From positions 20,384,001-20,448,000 of the forward strand of contig NC_056410.1 of the NCBI RefSeq assembly GCF_905147365.1: a DNA stretch of 64,000 bases. The letters run 5' to 3'. Made by a program: the position numbers and the translations under genes. The notes beneath the pieces were generated by a model. It did not search any database, was not told the origin of the DNA, and saw nothing but the letters and a program-made list of their open reading frames with translations. Within the stretch, counting starts at the first letter, position 1, and each line of letters opens with the position of its first letter. This DNA is from Aricia agestis (Eukaryota; Arthropoda; Insecta; Lepidoptera; Lycaenidae). Of this stretch, positions 10,801-19,879 are shown piece by piece.

Positions 10801-12842
10801 ATGGCAGGAAAATAGTAAATTCTATACAGCTCTCCTTAAAAACTCAAGAGTCAAGTGACTATTTACAATATGGCGGTAATAATTTTGGGTACATGCCAGA
10901 GAATCCTTGCAGCTCTATTACTCAATGTTATCCATTGAATATACTTTTGCTTCACTCACCAGTAAGCTGACAACTCTCTTTCACCGTAAAGGGTACACCC
11001 AACAACGGTTTTGTCTTAAACGCATCTTCTATCTTCCCGTTCCTTCTCGCTTCTTCTAGACGAATGTCCACCAGCTTCGCTTCTGCTAGGGCGGCAGTGA
11101 ATCTATCTTCTACCACCGCATTGATGTAGGGGTTCACTTCTTGTATCCGCGCTATGTACGCGGATGTTATGTCTTCACTTGACAGCTGAAAATAATAGAG
11201 AATTATCAAAATCAGCTGTAGAAAGTGTGGTGTTTAAGTATAAAAGTTGATTTCAGAACTTTCGTGTTTTGAAGTTAAATTAATAAAGACCAAAAGGGCT
11301 CTACAATCCACCTCTTCATACGTTTTAAATCTAATATATAAAAATAAGTCGGGTTTTCCTTCCTGACGCTATAACTCCAGAACGCACGAACCGATTTCCA
11401 CGATTTTGCATTCGTTGGAAAGGTCTCGGGCTCCGTGAGGTCTATAGAAAAAAAATCTGAAAAAAAAACTGCAAGAGAAAAGCAGGAAAACATGGAAAAT
11501 CATTTTATGGCAAAACAACTTTGCCGGGATACCTAGTATTTTATATTATGATGACAAATTACAGGACTTTTTTAATGCCGATTAATAGACAATGATTTTA
11601 ATAGTTAATCTCATCAAGGACAGTGATCACACTTACCGTAATAAGAACTATCAAAATCGATAAACATAGCTTGAAGAGACAGACAGACTTCCGCATTTTC
11701 AATACTATTATAGCTGAGCTTAAAGGGACCAGCGATAAGTATGGATTAAAAATGTGGTCCATATTGGATTAGCCCACCAGTTTAAACTAATTTATAATAC
11801 ATTGTATATTACATAATAATTTGTTTACAACATGAAAGTCTAGTTCACGGTCGAGACATACCTAGGTCTTCACTCTTTAGTGCAATACGATTGCAATATT
11901 ATTACAGTTGATGTTTGTTTTTAGATATTTTATTTAGGGTGATTATAATGTCTATGAAAACAAATATCTAATTAATATTTTGTGTAATAGCGCCTAGTAA
12001 TAGGTACTAAAACTGTAGCAAGTTTTAGTACCTATTTTGTTCTTTCAAATGAGGTAGAGCTTCATATCGAAAGTTTTTTTGGGTCGCAGAAAAAATATTA
12101 TTTTCCTACTCACGAAACAATCCCCACACCTAGATAAGCCCGGTTCAGCGATAGGTATATCTACTACATTAAAATTGAATGTAACCAAATTTTATTCCAG
12201 TAATAAAGAATTAACAATAATAAACCTACGTAACGTAACACTGCAATACAAAAAGTTAATTTCAGTATATTTCGTTCATACCATATTCTTTATGGCAGTT
12301 TACGGTATTTTTTACATCGTTAATTGCGCTTTATAATATATTTTACAACGTGCGATACTGACGTACAAAATAAAACACTTTTAGGTAAGTAGATAAATCA
12401 TTTTCAAGGTTTAAACCGAATCTCACTAAAGTACCTAACCGTTGTTTTTTCAAGCATTTGAAATGTCAGAAAATCTAATTAAGTATGTACATTAAAAATT
12501 ATATAATTTGTGGTCACGTCTTCTTTCCTTCTCTTATAGTTATGCGGCCAGCGAACGCGACCGACAAAAATTGTCATAAAATTCAAATAAAATGTCATAA
12601 AGTGGCATATTATTTCAATTTCTGTCGGTCGTGGACGCTTGCGGCCAGATTCGGAAAGCCACTTTTAGACTCACCTCTCCGCTCCGTATCCTCTCTACAA
12701 TCTCCGCGACACTGAGTCGCAGCCTCGCGTCTTGTAGCGGCGGCACCTGGCGGTGTCGGCGCGTGCGCAGCCAGTAGTACGGTGCCAGGAGACCATCCAG
12801 TATACGGAGCAGCAGCCCCACCACTACCACTATGAAATCCAT
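4808..12842 (-). CDS. FAAH2: Fatty-acid amide hydrolase 2-like amidase (ten coding exons)
   Basis: An amidase-signature serine hydrolase that cleaves fatty-acid amides and related amides or esters; family members are membrane-anchored. Joining exons 12675-12842, 10960-11185, 10202-10419, 8213-8324, 7177-7355, 6580-6699, 6023-6124, 5556-5723, 5193-5375 and 4808-4897 gives 1566 bp, 521 residues plus stop, the usual FAAH2 length. Every junction is GT-AG and phases agree (0,1,0,1,0,0,0,0,0). Residues 1-25 are a hydrophobic N-terminal anchor. Catalytic Lys125 lies in GVPFTVKES, cis-Ser200 in AGGSSGGE and nucleophile Ser224 in SDIAGSVR; the 24-residue Ser-Ser spacing matches mammalian FAAH. GLYGHKPTPG and the C-terminal QDRLCIAVARELEKRFGGW are also family-typical. 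The glycine before the nucleophile motif is replaced by alanine (VASD). The final three exons carry tandem duplications at splice borders. The enzyme class is certain from motifs; the substrate is not. Confidence 0.93.
4936..5290 (-). repeat. In-exon tandem duplication, 159-bp unit, about 2.4 copies
   Basis: In transcript direction, the block that starts with codons for YTMLANVLR and runs through the exon 9 donor and some 50 bp of intron is repeated. The full copies end at the donors at 5193 and 5034, exactly 159 bp apart, and a third copy breaks off after TMLANVLR near 4940. All copies stay in the same frame with no stop. Copy 2 has no acceptor of its own, so it can only be used as an exon extension or left in the intron. 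Confidence 0.9.
5193..5375 (-). CDS. FAAH2: Faah coding exon 9 (short form)
   Basis: Residues 432-492, 61 codons. The acceptor is CCTTTTGCAG; the donor is CTGCAG|GTACAT. It encodes NGVLLLPASITTAPA, then YTMLANVLRLPATAAP and TPAALQ, matching the FAAH2 block that follows the variable helix. It is very GC-rich. A 159-bp unit covering its 3' half and donor is repeated downstream, so a second in-frame donor at 5034 exists (long form 5034-5375, 53 extra residues). Confidence 0.85.
5361..5440. repeat. 40-bp tandem duplication of the exon 9 acceptor
   Basis: Two adjacent 40-bp units (5361-5400 and 5401-5440) match at 36 of 40 bases. Each includes the polypyrimidine tract, TTTTGCAG and the first 15 or so exon bases. 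Use of the upstream acceptor (exon start 5415) would add 40 bp and shift the frame, so only the downstream one is productive. Confidence 0.9.
5515..5790. repeat. Duplicated exon 8 acceptor border
   Basis: The stretch 5702-5742 (intron 7 end and exon 8 start) recurs, diverged, at 5515-5552 just after the exon 8 donor, sharing 'gagattgcgctcc' and 'gagttayagtac'. A weaker third 'tagagttataagtac' lies at 5772-5788. This looks like an old tandem duplication of exon 8 whose second copy was lost after a few codons. Confidence 0.75.
5556..5723 (-). CDS. FAAH2: Faah coding exon 8
   Basis: Residues 376-431, 56 codons. The acceptor is CTCTATCAG before GTG GAG CGC; the donor is GAG|GTACTG. It encodes a variable, Ala/Arg-rich helical region (SVQALLFTVAARSQLFL; NLDKLRRKLE), which aligns in position with the poorly conserved FAAH2 segment. 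Without the donor the frame stops two codons later. The acceptor and exon start are partly duplicated just beyond the donor, so the donor itself lies in duplicated intron sequence. Confidence 0.82.
5858..5924. repeat. Perfect 24-bp-arm hairpin in Faah intron 7
   Basis: Arms 5858-5881 and 5901-5924 are perfect reverse complements around a 19-base loop and contain 'cagatggcgctatta'. No coding meaning. It may be a small fold-back repeat. Confidence 0.85.
6023..6124 (-). CDS. FAAH2: Faah coding exon 7
   Basis: Residues 342-375, 34 codons. The acceptor is TTTCAG before GAG AAA; the donor is AAG|GTAAGA. It encodes EKFTEFDHVLEMSVSEFF and a MLLDPNDPK end. The exon is symmetric (0-0). Confidence 0.88.
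6186..6333. mobile_element. Short MITE in Faah intron 6
   Basis: Ends 'ttgattcataaaggcagt' and 'atctgccgatgaatcaa' are imperfect inverted repeats; the inside ('gttatgtcaatcgc', 'attgaattgac') is shared with 7930-8051. About 150 bp, non-coding. Confidence 0.6.
6368..6480 (+). repeat. 'accgacgtcataaaggagg' repeat fragment
   Basis: Variant of the widespread 'accgacttccaaaaaggagg' family, in Faah intron 6. Related fragments: 19368-19500, 22587-22640, 30177-30210, 61679-61740. Confidence 0.6.
6580..6699 (-). CDS. FAAH2: Faah coding exon 6
   Basis: Residues 302-341, exactly 40 codons. The acceptor is CCATTCCAG before GTG TAC TAC ATG; the donor is GAA|GTACGC, a weak GTACGC site. It encodes VYYMTEA and a helix with VDKRLKQLVVSAARYL. 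The exon is symmetric (phase 0-0). Confidence 0.88.
7177..7355 (-). CDS. FAAH2: Faah coding exon 5
   Basis: Residues 242-301. The acceptor is TCTCTCCAG; the donor is AAG|GTGAGA, phase 0. It encodes GIIPIAGHIP, then FLTVGPIARHAADL and LLDVMAGPN, the conserved block after the nucleophile in FAAH2 proteins, ending in VDLRKVK, the strand before the YYM segment. Confidence 0.92.
7399..7595 (-). mobile_element. SINE-like repeat, copy 2 (truncated), in Faah intron 4
   Basis: 'gatgaaataaggg' through 'ggggattgggccccc', lacking the 'gtgggagagcc' head. It lies about 45 bp from the exon 5 acceptor (7356). Confidence 0.8.
7930..8051. mobile_element. Related short MITE in Faah intron 4
   Basis: 'ttgattcataggcaagcgg' to 'gtcaactgcttataatcc', with the same internal 'cgttgtgtcaa' and 'gttgaattgacataa' blocks as the copy at 6186. 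Confidence 0.55.
8213..8324 (-). CDS. FAAH2: Faah coding exon 4 (nucleophile Ser)
   Basis: Residues 205-241 plus one base of codon 242. The acceptor is CCTGTTACAG; the donor is CCCG|GTTAGT (GTTAGT rather than GTAAGT). It encodes ASDIAGSVRLPAAYCGLYGH with nucleophile Ser224 and the HKPTP motif. The reading frame joins both neighbours exactly. Confidence 0.92.
8521..8904 (+). mobile_element. tRNA-derived SINE, copy 1
   Basis: A tRNA-like head with A box (ggtttaatggttaagagcg) and B box (gggttcgattccc), then a tRNA-unrelated body ('tgatcacctgattgtctgac') and an 'attatta' tail. It is flanked by an 11-bp target duplication, tactttagggt (8510-8520 and 8905-8915), which fixes its borders. Confidence 0.9.
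8943..9145 (+). repeat. LINE-3'-end-like repeat (cgcatttataatattagta), copy 1
   Basis: 'tagatgatgcccgcaactcc' to 'tttataatattagtatgga', including 'gttcagcggtttgggcgtga' and a cagacaggcagacac run. This non-coding family ends many lepidopteran retroelement copies. Other copies: 21666, 23824, 30224, 53723. Confidence 0.8.
9282..9643 (-). mobile_element. tRNA-derived SINE, copy 2 (inverted)
   Basis: Reverse-complement copy of the same SINE; B box on the minus strand near 9575-9590. It is flanked by a 12-bp target duplication, aaactctataat (9270-9281 and 9644-9655). Confidence 0.9.
10202..10419 (-). CDS. FAAH2: Faah coding exon 3 (amidase signature, cis-Ser)
   Basis: Residues 132-204. The acceptor is TTCTTCCAG; the donor is GAG|GTAAGC, phase 0. 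It encodes the core of the amidase signature: ATDGGAVANVRAAGGIPL, SNTPELCLGWETTN and RSAGGSSGGE, with Ser200 bridging Lys125 and the nucleophile. It is GC-richer than its flanks. Confidence 0.94.
10420..10959. other. Faah intron 2; unexplained coding-like stretch
   Basis: It holds an 80-codon plus-strand open stretch (10619-10858) with ordinary residue composition (SSQNGDVSLILKEDPLALQ, YIVDKWQENSKFYTALL). I recognise no domain. It may be a fragment of a retrocopy or transposon gene. Confidence that it is a gene is low. Confidence 0.25.
10960..11185 (-). CDS. FAAH2: Faah coding exon 2 (catalytic lysine)
   Basis: Residues 57-131 plus the first base of codon 132. The acceptor is TTATTTTCAG; the donor is ACTG|GTGAGT. 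It encodes the SSEDITSAYIARI helix and PLLGVPFTVKES, whose Lys125 is the general base of the amidase triad. The QEVNPYINAVVEDRF segment is a hallmark of the FAAH2 group. Confidence 0.93.
11186..12543. other. Faah intron 1
   Basis: Unique AT-rich DNA plus the retroelement-tail fragment at 11310-11530. Plus-strand frames here lack features of a gene. Confidence 0.5.
11310..11530 (+). repeat. Retroelement-tail fragment in Faah intron 1
   Basis: 'gtcgggttttccttcctgac', 'ccgatttccacgattttgca' and 'ggcaaaacaactttgccggg' are common in lepidopteran LINE/Helitron-end repeats. No coding frame. Confidence 0.5.
12544..12648. mobile_element. Small fold-back beside the Faah exon 1 donor
   Basis: 'gcggccagcgaacgcgaccg' and 'cggtcgtggacgcttgcggc' are imperfect inverted ends around a short AT-rich loop with 'tgtcataaa' repeats. 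It ends about 27 bp from the exon 1 donor (12674). Confidence 0.7.
12675..12842 (-). CDS. FAAH2: Faah coding exon 1 (start codon, membrane anchor)
   Basis: Residues 1-56. The ATG (12840-12842) is preceded by a single exon base and a good acceptor (TCTCCTTTCAG ending at 12844), so the 5' leader is spliced from upstream. Residues 2-25 are strongly hydrophobic, an N-terminal membrane segment, followed by a basic stretch (RTRRHR). The donor is GAG|GTGAGT at 12674, phase 0. A fold-back repeat ends only about 30 bp beyond the donor. Confidence 0.9.
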
Positions 12843-13142
12843 CCTGAAAGGAGAGTTAGCAAGAATAAGAAATTGCTGCGGGGTGAATAGGCTGCGTTTC
12901 TACAGGAGCTGCGTTGCGAGGAATGTAAGGCCGGCCATAGACGGACCGCACGACGATCTGCAGTTTTCATACTAAATATGCGCAATACACGGACCTCGAG
13001 CAGTTCTTGAGCGGTCGGTGCAAAAACGCGACCGCTCTAGAGAGGTCGGTCCCGACTCCCGACTGCAACTCGCGGTCCAGCTGGGCTAGCACGGCCACCA
13101 GTGGAAATGCGAAAGTATAGACAAACTGTGTACATAAACTTA

Positions 13143-13300
13143 CGGCCGTTCCCAATATTTGATCTATCTCTGGTTTTGCCCTACTAGAGATAGGAATAGC
13201 TCACATTAGACATTAGAGACATATATTTTATGTCAATTGTGAGCTATTCCTATCTGTAGTAGGGCAAAACCAGAGATAGAACAAATATTGGGAACGGCCC
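13143..13300. mobile_element. 158-bp fold-back MITE, copy 1
   Basis: Arms 'cggccgttcccaatatttga' and its reverse complement pair for about 65 bp. It is flanked on both sides by TTA (13140-13142 and 13301-13303). A PIF/Harbinger-like target site (TWA) is consistent, but no transposase is present. Confidence 0.9.
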
Positions 13301-13780
13301 TTAAGAGGATTCCACACCGCCATTTTTTCCATACAAACGCTGTCCCCTGTTTCCTCCCTGGATAATGCTAGTAGAGTTATAATTTTTTTCCTGAATATCT
13401 ACGGCCACTAATACAATGTCCCTATGTTTTCTTTTTTTTCATAATTTAATTATTAAATAAGATATGAACGTTCAAAAACCCAAAAAAATGGCCAGATTTT
13501 CCACTGTGTTCAAACGTCCAGAAAACAGATTTGGATAGATTATACAAAAAAGCAAAACATAGGAACACAGCTGAAGCATTTTTTTAATCTTTAATGAAAA
13601 AAGTACTTAAATCGGTTAAGTTTTGGAGAAGGAATCAGGGGACAACGAATCGTTGATTTTCTGGATTTTCTGCAGTTGTCTCTATCGCGTTCTGCGGTAT
13701 AGGCTTGAGGTAAGGGAGACAGCTATAGATATTACACGTACTTTTTTTTCATTTCTCTAGCCGCTGTGGTATCCTCTTAA
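13301..13780. mobile_element. TTAA-flanked 480-bp element, copy 1
   Basis: It starts TTAA-gaggattccacaccgcc and ends gctgtggtatcctc-TTAA, an imperfect terminal inverted repeat of about 16 bp. It matches the copy at 49570 almost base for base. No coding frame. The TTAA target resembles piggyBac, though the ends are not the usual CCC. Confidence 0.8.
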
Positions 13781-13785
13781 GGTAC

Positions 13786-13960
13786 CGTTCCGATCTTTAC
13801 CGCGGCTAATCGCAACCGACAAAAATTCAATTAAAATGCCACTTTATGACAGACTATAATATATGTCATAAAGTAGGATATTATTTGAATTTTTAGGACT
13901 ATAGTGTGGCATTTTAATTGAATTTTTCGTAACGAAAAAAGATCGGAACTTCACCTTAAG
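13786..13960. mobile_element. Fold-back 'gttccgatcttt'
   Basis: 'ggtaccgttccgatcttt' and 'aaagatcggaacttcacc' flank an inverted pair 'caattaaaatgcca' / 'tggcattttaattg'. About 170 bp and non-coding. Confidence 0.65.
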
Positions 13961-14287
13961 TTTATCTCCACAGTTTGGTGGCCGTGCTAGCCCGGCAGCT
14001 ATGGCCAGTCTAAAATCCAATATTACAGTAGCTACACTGGTGGCCGTCGGCGTATATTGGTTTTCAAAAATTCTGTGACTCTATCAATAGTTTTCTTTAT
14101 TCTATAAATTATAGTGACTTGTCAATGAGCACAAGAGAAACAAATATAAAACTGCGTATTTGGAGGAGTTGATAGTTGCACATAATGTGACATACCGCAA
14201 CCTCATAGATCTCATCAGTAACATTTGTTCGACACATCAAGTAGGTTTTCAACTTGTGCTCATTGCCAAATAACTTGAAGAAAAAAA

Positions 14288-14337
14288 CCAAGTCTTCAAG
14301 TTATTTTGTAAAATTACAAAATAAGTTGAAGACTTGG
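14288..14337. repeat. Short-loop palindrome, 23-bp arms
   Basis: Arms 14288-14310 and 14315-14337 match with one mismatch around a 4-base loop ('ccaagtcttcaagttatttt'). Confidence 0.9.
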
Positions 14338-14838
14338 CTAGAATGTGATCTGAAACTTTTTACTATAGAAATATTGCATAGATAGGCAGACTTGGCTTTA
14401 TTGCATTTCATTTTTTTGTTGGGATATTGGTTTTCAAAAACAGTTTCCTAGCAAGGCATCTTTAAGCTCAGCTAGTGGAAAGCAACCTTAAGAGCCATTC
14501 TAGGCAAAGAGACATTTAATTTGAGTTTTAGAAAAATAACCTTTTTATTGCTTATAGAAATCTCATCTAGCCCGTGTAAAAAAGTGTTTGGATCGCAAAA
14601 CAAGAAGCAGTATCAATTATTGTTTTGCAGGTGCATTTCGAAAGCTAAGCTTCAATTTGGCAAGTGGCCCGCTGGTCAGCTCATTGGCAGTCCCCTCACT
14701 CCGGCACTTAGTATGCCCACCGCCTACGAGGTCACGGACCACCAACGACTGGTCGAGATGGGGTGATAGCCGCGCGGCCGCGGTGTGGAGCCACTACTAC
14801 TAGTATAAACGTAAACAAACACGAAGGGTCGATTCTGA

Positions 14839-15074
14839 GGCTGGCCGCATTACACACGTTTTCCGTGTTCGATTTCCTAATGTGGAATTTCGACTTGGAA
14901 AACGCGCCGGCTTGCACTTGAAACGAACGTGCGGAATTTTTCCGTTCGGAGAAAAAGCGAACAAGTGCGTCAGAAACAGACGTCGCCTTTTCTACTGATT
15001 TAATGCATTCGGGTACGGAATACGGAAAACGAAGTCGAAAATCGAATACGGAAAACGTGTGTATGCGGCCAGCC
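14839..15074. mobile_element. MITE with 36-bp inverted ends
   Basis: 'ggctggccgcattacacacg' and 'cgtgtgtatgcggccagcc' ends, with 'ttttccgtgttcgattt' paired to 'aaatcgaatacggaaaa'. About 236 bp, no coding frame. Confidence 0.8.
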
Positions 15075-15730
15075 CAATGCAAGGAATGATGTTTTATTGA
15101 TAGGCTGTCCCACAAGCGATGTTATCACGATTCACGAGGAAGGGAGAGACGTACCCTGCACTCTCGAAGCGTCAATCGGCCCTTCGAATTTATGCAAAAA
15201 AAAAATTTAAAGGTGAAACCAAAAAAAGTTTCTATATATTGTTTAGGTTAAACCATAGACTTAATATATACTTTATAGGTTTATGGGTTAAACTAGGTCG
15301 CCCCGATATTCTGATATCTCCCACACCCACATACCTAGTCAACGCAAAAAAACATCATATGACGCAGGTTTTCGATGAGGCCTAAATGGTATCAATTATT
15401 AGGTACTATAACTGACATAATATTATTTTAGCTAAGCTACGTCGATTTAAAACATAATACGTCTCTTGCGAAAAAAATAAGTACAATGTTTTTTTCGACC
15501 AACCATAAAAACGCACTATTCAAATCGCGCGTAAACCACATCTTCTGGACACAAACACGTACCGAAGTCGATAGCAGTGAAATAACCCTAAATAAGGCAT
15601 TCCATATTAGTGGGCACGTACCTTTAATGGGTTAATGTTCTCTTTGGTTCATTAGAAAGCAAACGTGGTAAAGACGAAGGCTACGTCTACTACTCTACCA
15701 TTCTCTATCTTGGTACGACAATTCTTACGA

Positions 15731-16092
15731 CCGCCTCCATGGTCCAGTGGTTTAGAGCGTGGCCCATGACTCGGAGGTCGTGGGTTTGATTCCCGCGTTG
15801 GAAACATGTTATTTCCAAGTTTGGTTAGGACACTGCAGGCTGATCACCTGATTGTCTGACAAGTGCCATGATCCATGCGTCGGATGAGCATGTAAAAAGT
15901 CGGTCCTGCGCCTGATCTCTCGTCGTGTCGGTCTTCCGTCCCACTGGATTATGAGAGTTAAGAATAGAGTGCTCCTGTGTCTTGCGCACACACTTGGGCA
16001 CTATAAAATTACTCCTGCGTAACTGGCCTGGTTTCGATGAAACCGGCCACCGTCATCGAAATCATCGTGTGGGAGTTGTTATTATTATTACG
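15731..16092 (+). mobile_element. tRNA-derived SINE, copy 3
   Basis: 'ccgcctccatggtccagtgg' A-box region, 'ggtcgtgggtttgattccc' B-box region (one change), the same body, and a 'gttattattatta' tail. Confidence 0.87.
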
Positions 16093-16292
16093 ACAATTCT
16101 TGCATTCAGAGACAGTTGAATTTCGCCGGACCGCCATCCACCCCGCACACTATCCGAAATATCCGGCGAGTTCGAGCTCACTCGGCTCAGTACAAAATGT
16201 AAGAGACAGCGCGGGCGTTCAACTGTTTCGTATCAGAAATTTCGGACAATGTGCGGCCGGGCTTAATAGCTACTTTGTTATGGACCAAGAGT

Positions 16293-16733
16293 CTGCGATG
16301 GCCAGACCTTCCTCCGTTTCGTGAAGCTGGAAGTTTATACTGTTTGTGGCCTTTACAGAGGTAAGAACGACCAGCAACTGTGGAGTTTCGGTTGCGGTTA
16401 CTTTAGGAGGTATCCAGTTATAGCTTTTATTCTTCGCGATAAGTGGAGAAATCTCGTCTTATTCGAGTATCGAGTATCTAGCAGTGGGAAATAACAATAA
16501 CTGTCAAAAATGTTTGGCACTGGAAGACGAAATTTCACTACTTACCGCGAAGAATATAAGCTATGAAACTGTGCTTTACTCTGTCTGGAAGGTCAGGTAG
16601 ACCGTCAGAACTGGATACCTCCTAAAGTACCTCCGAAACTCCACAGTAATTGCTGCTCGTTCTTACCTCTGTAAAGGTCACAAACAGGTAAACATTTAGC
16701 TTTCCGAAACGGAGGAAGGTCTGGCCATCGCAG
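16293..16733. mobile_element. Long fold-back element, 441 bp
   Basis: Imperfect arms of roughly 180 bp (16293-16470 and about 16545-16733): 'ctgcgatggccagaccttcc', 'cctttacagaggtaagaacg', 'ctttaggaggtatccagtta' and their complements. The unpaired centre is short. Confidence 0.85.
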
Positions 16734-17201
16734 GCTTACTCTATTAACTTTTTCAACAGACTTCGTTGAAGTTAAATAGGTTGTGGCTAGCCTATCCAGT
16801 ACTTATCAGTTATCAGTAAGTGGTGAAACAGTGTAATTAGCCCTTACTATTGAGGATAACAATTTGAAGATTTTAAATTAATGGTGGCAATGCATATTAT
16901 AATCAGTACCTGGATGGCCGAGCTTTGCTCGGTATAGCAAACACTCACTGACTTCGTGTTACTTAATAACGCCATCTGCTGGTCGTTACAACAATTAGTT
17001 GCTCGTAAAATAGTATTATTATTTGCCAATAGATGTCAGGAAGAGTCATATTTTTCAGTTTATCGATTATCGATAAAACACGAATAAAAAGACATTTTCT
17101 GAAAATGATTCCTAGCTAGATCGATTTATCGCCCCCGAAACCCCCTATATACTAAATTTCATGAAAATCGTTGGAGCCGATTCCGAGATTCCAATTATAT
17201 A

Positions 17202-17464
17202 TACAGGATGTAACAAAACTAAGTGATAATACTTTAGGGTGTGTACGTGTTCCTTGTAGAGAGTTCACTGTGAAAGTAGGAGCGCTGAAAGACCAAAAAT
17301 TGTTTTCACTTTTGTATGGGAGAACTCGTGACGTTCGGGCCCTTGCTCATACAAAAGTGAAAAAAAAATTCGTCTTTCAGAGCTGCTACTTTCACAGTGA
17401 ACTCTCTACAAGGAACACGTACACACCCTAAAGTATTATCACTTATTTTTGTTATACACTGTAT
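17202..17464. mobile_element. MITE 'cagg(g/a)tgtaacaaaa', long inverted repeats, intact
   Basis: The two halves (17202-17320 and 17345-17464) are almost complete reverse complements around 'ctcgtgacgttcgggccc'. Ends read 'tacaggatgtaacaaaac' and 'tttgttatacactgta', flanked by TA. Open reading frames across it are repeat artefacts. Confidence 0.88.
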
Positions 17465-18379
17465 ATATACAAGAATTGCTCGTTTAAAGATATAAGATAA
17501 CAACAGAATATTGTATTCTACCTGTTGCCTACAGAAAAATTTCAAATAGAATTATCTGTAGATTATGAAAATGCTATTAGCATGTTTAGTTCTTCCTTGT
17601 ATGAGGTACAAATAACGAAGGTAACATAACATCAAACACACAAATATTAGCTTAGGCTTACTATAGTAGAGCCTAGAGGATCACAACATTTTTAAAATTC
17701 ATAATCATAAGCTCGTTCAAAGTATGCATAATGATCTAGACTACCTAGAAGACATTTTAATACCTACTAGAGATCGCCCAATGGTCGAAATTCGACCTTA
17801 GTTTCAACGACATTAGGACTACTACCTTTATTTTGTAAAAATATATTTTTTTATCATATTTTTTTCAACTCTTGTCTCTGGGACTCAGCTGATCTCAGAC
17901 TGGCCGTGTAAAAATCTGTGTAAGCATTGTCTAATACTGTCTAAGATTCAATAAAAAAAAATTATAATCCATTGTCAATTTGTCAACCATAAATAAAAGA
18001 GTATAATCCGTATGTATAGGCTTGTAACTCAAAAATCTGTCATTTTTCCTAGTGTGTGTGTTGTAGTGTGTGTAATGTTTTATTTGTTAAAAAAATGTAT
18101 GATAAAAGCATAATTTCAAAATAATATTAGCTCGATGCACTCCTTCACCGTATAAACTATAACTGTACAAAATTTCATTCACCTACGTTTCCCCATTTTT
18201 CATTAAAAGGGATACAAAATATTTGGCTCACGTATTAATATATAGATGTCTTCTACATAAGTATAGGCATCTTTAATTATAGACGCAAAATATATTTTAA
18301 ATTTTCTATGGATGTTACTCAAAGTTTAGCAGTTAGCAGGATTAAGGTTTCATTGTTATCTAAGCTGTAATTGTCATTG

Positions 18380-18990
18380 TAACTAGCTGTTGCCCGCGAC
18401 TTCGTCCGCGTGGACTTCAGTTTATACCGCGCGATGTCAACAAAATTGGTGTCAAAACTCAAAAGCTTTTATAAAAAAAACCCTGGTACCCCTTAAATCA
18501 AAACAGCTGTGCAGTGTGCACATAATATTTCAATTTTTTAAATTAAACTTTATATTTTATGCCAAATTTTTAAGCTTATTTAGCCCCCCAATTACACAAC
18601 TTTACCCATAAACTATTTATCAATGATAGGTTTAACTTTTAAGGTTACGTCACTGCATAGATAAAGTACTGATTTATTAAATAACGTAAAATCGAAATAA
18701 CAATCGAAAAAATCAAAATTCGAATGTAAGATACCTCTTATAGAAAGACTTTTGGGCAAGCGTTAGCGCGATGTAGAAGACGCACGGCGCCATCTATTAT
18801 AGATTTTTGGAACTAACTTAATTTGAACAAATTTACGCATTTTTTTTCATTCAGTAAAAAAGTAGCCTATGTCCTTTCTCAGGCTTTAGACTGTCTGTAA
18901 ACAACATTTCATTACAATCAGTTCGGTAGTTTTTGCGTGAAAGCGAGACAGACAGACAGAGATTCTTTCGCATTTATAACATTAAATATA
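18380..18990 (+). repeat. Second LINE-tail family (gttgcccgcgacttcgtccg)
   Basis: 'ctagctgttgcccgcgactt' start, 'agcctatgtcctttctcagg', 'gttcggtagtttttgcgtga' and a gacagacagacagag run, ending 'cgcatttataacattaaata'. A typical lepidopteran retroelement 3' region with an internal unrelated stretch. Confidence 0.65.
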
Positions 18991-19367
18991 GATTAAAATT
19001 TACTTAAGGTACACCGTACAGCTGTTAAATATTACACATAACGTTAATTTTTAAAAGAAGAAGAATTAATTAAAAAGCTAAATGCACTGACTGCGATAAA
19101 ATCAACGAATTGATTTTTAAACTAGAAGGTAAGTTTTTTGCTCGTTGACGAATAGGCTCCAAAATAACTGGACTGATTGTGATTATATTTTTCATATACA
19201 GTAGTGTGCAGACAAAACTATGTTAACTTAACATTATATAATATCTTTAAACATTGTCAAGGGAATATTTAAAGATATTATATCGCAATACTTTATATCA
19301 CGTCAAATGTAGCGTTCCCGCGGAATTTTCTTTTCCACGAGGTCACGGTATAGATTCATCTGTTTTC

Positions 19368-19500
19368 GACCGACTTCCAAAAAGGAGGAGGTAATACGTT
19401 CGGTTGTAAGTATGTATCTTTTTTTTTGTATGTTCAACGATTACTCAGCCGTTTGTGGTCCGATTTTCAAATTTTTTTGTGTTGTATAGGGTTTTATTCG
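19368..19500 (+). repeat. 'ccgacttccaaaaaggagg' repeat
   Basis: 'gaccgacttccaaaaaggag', 'cggttgtaagtatgtatc' and 'aacgattactcagccgtttg' give the longest copy of this family in the window. Confidence 0.65.
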
Positions 19501-19879
19501 AATTTGGTACCGTGTTCACAAAAGTGGTAATCTGATGATGGGATCTACGAGCAGTCGAGATAAATCCTTGAAATTTATTAAAACGCACATAGTGGTTAAG
19601 AAGTTGTTTCTAGTAACTTAAACATAATATGTTACAAATAAGTGAAATTTCATACGAAGGTGTCCCTTGAGCTTGACCCAGAGACAATGAACAGAACTCC
19701 TGAACCTTTAAAGATACAATTTTGGAAATTCGCATCGCTTAGATAACTGCAAGCATTTACCACAATTTCGCTTACAATAACATAATGTGAATAGTTAACA
19801 TTCGTAGTGGTTACTGGTTATTTACGCATAAAGCCTTATCTTGTAGAGTAGTTCAAAAGAGTGAAATTATTATTTTTAA

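Noticed and set aside
17171..17545. Two opposite-strand frames of similar sequence
   Set aside because: Product of the nearly perfect inverted repeat of the MITE at 17202-17464.
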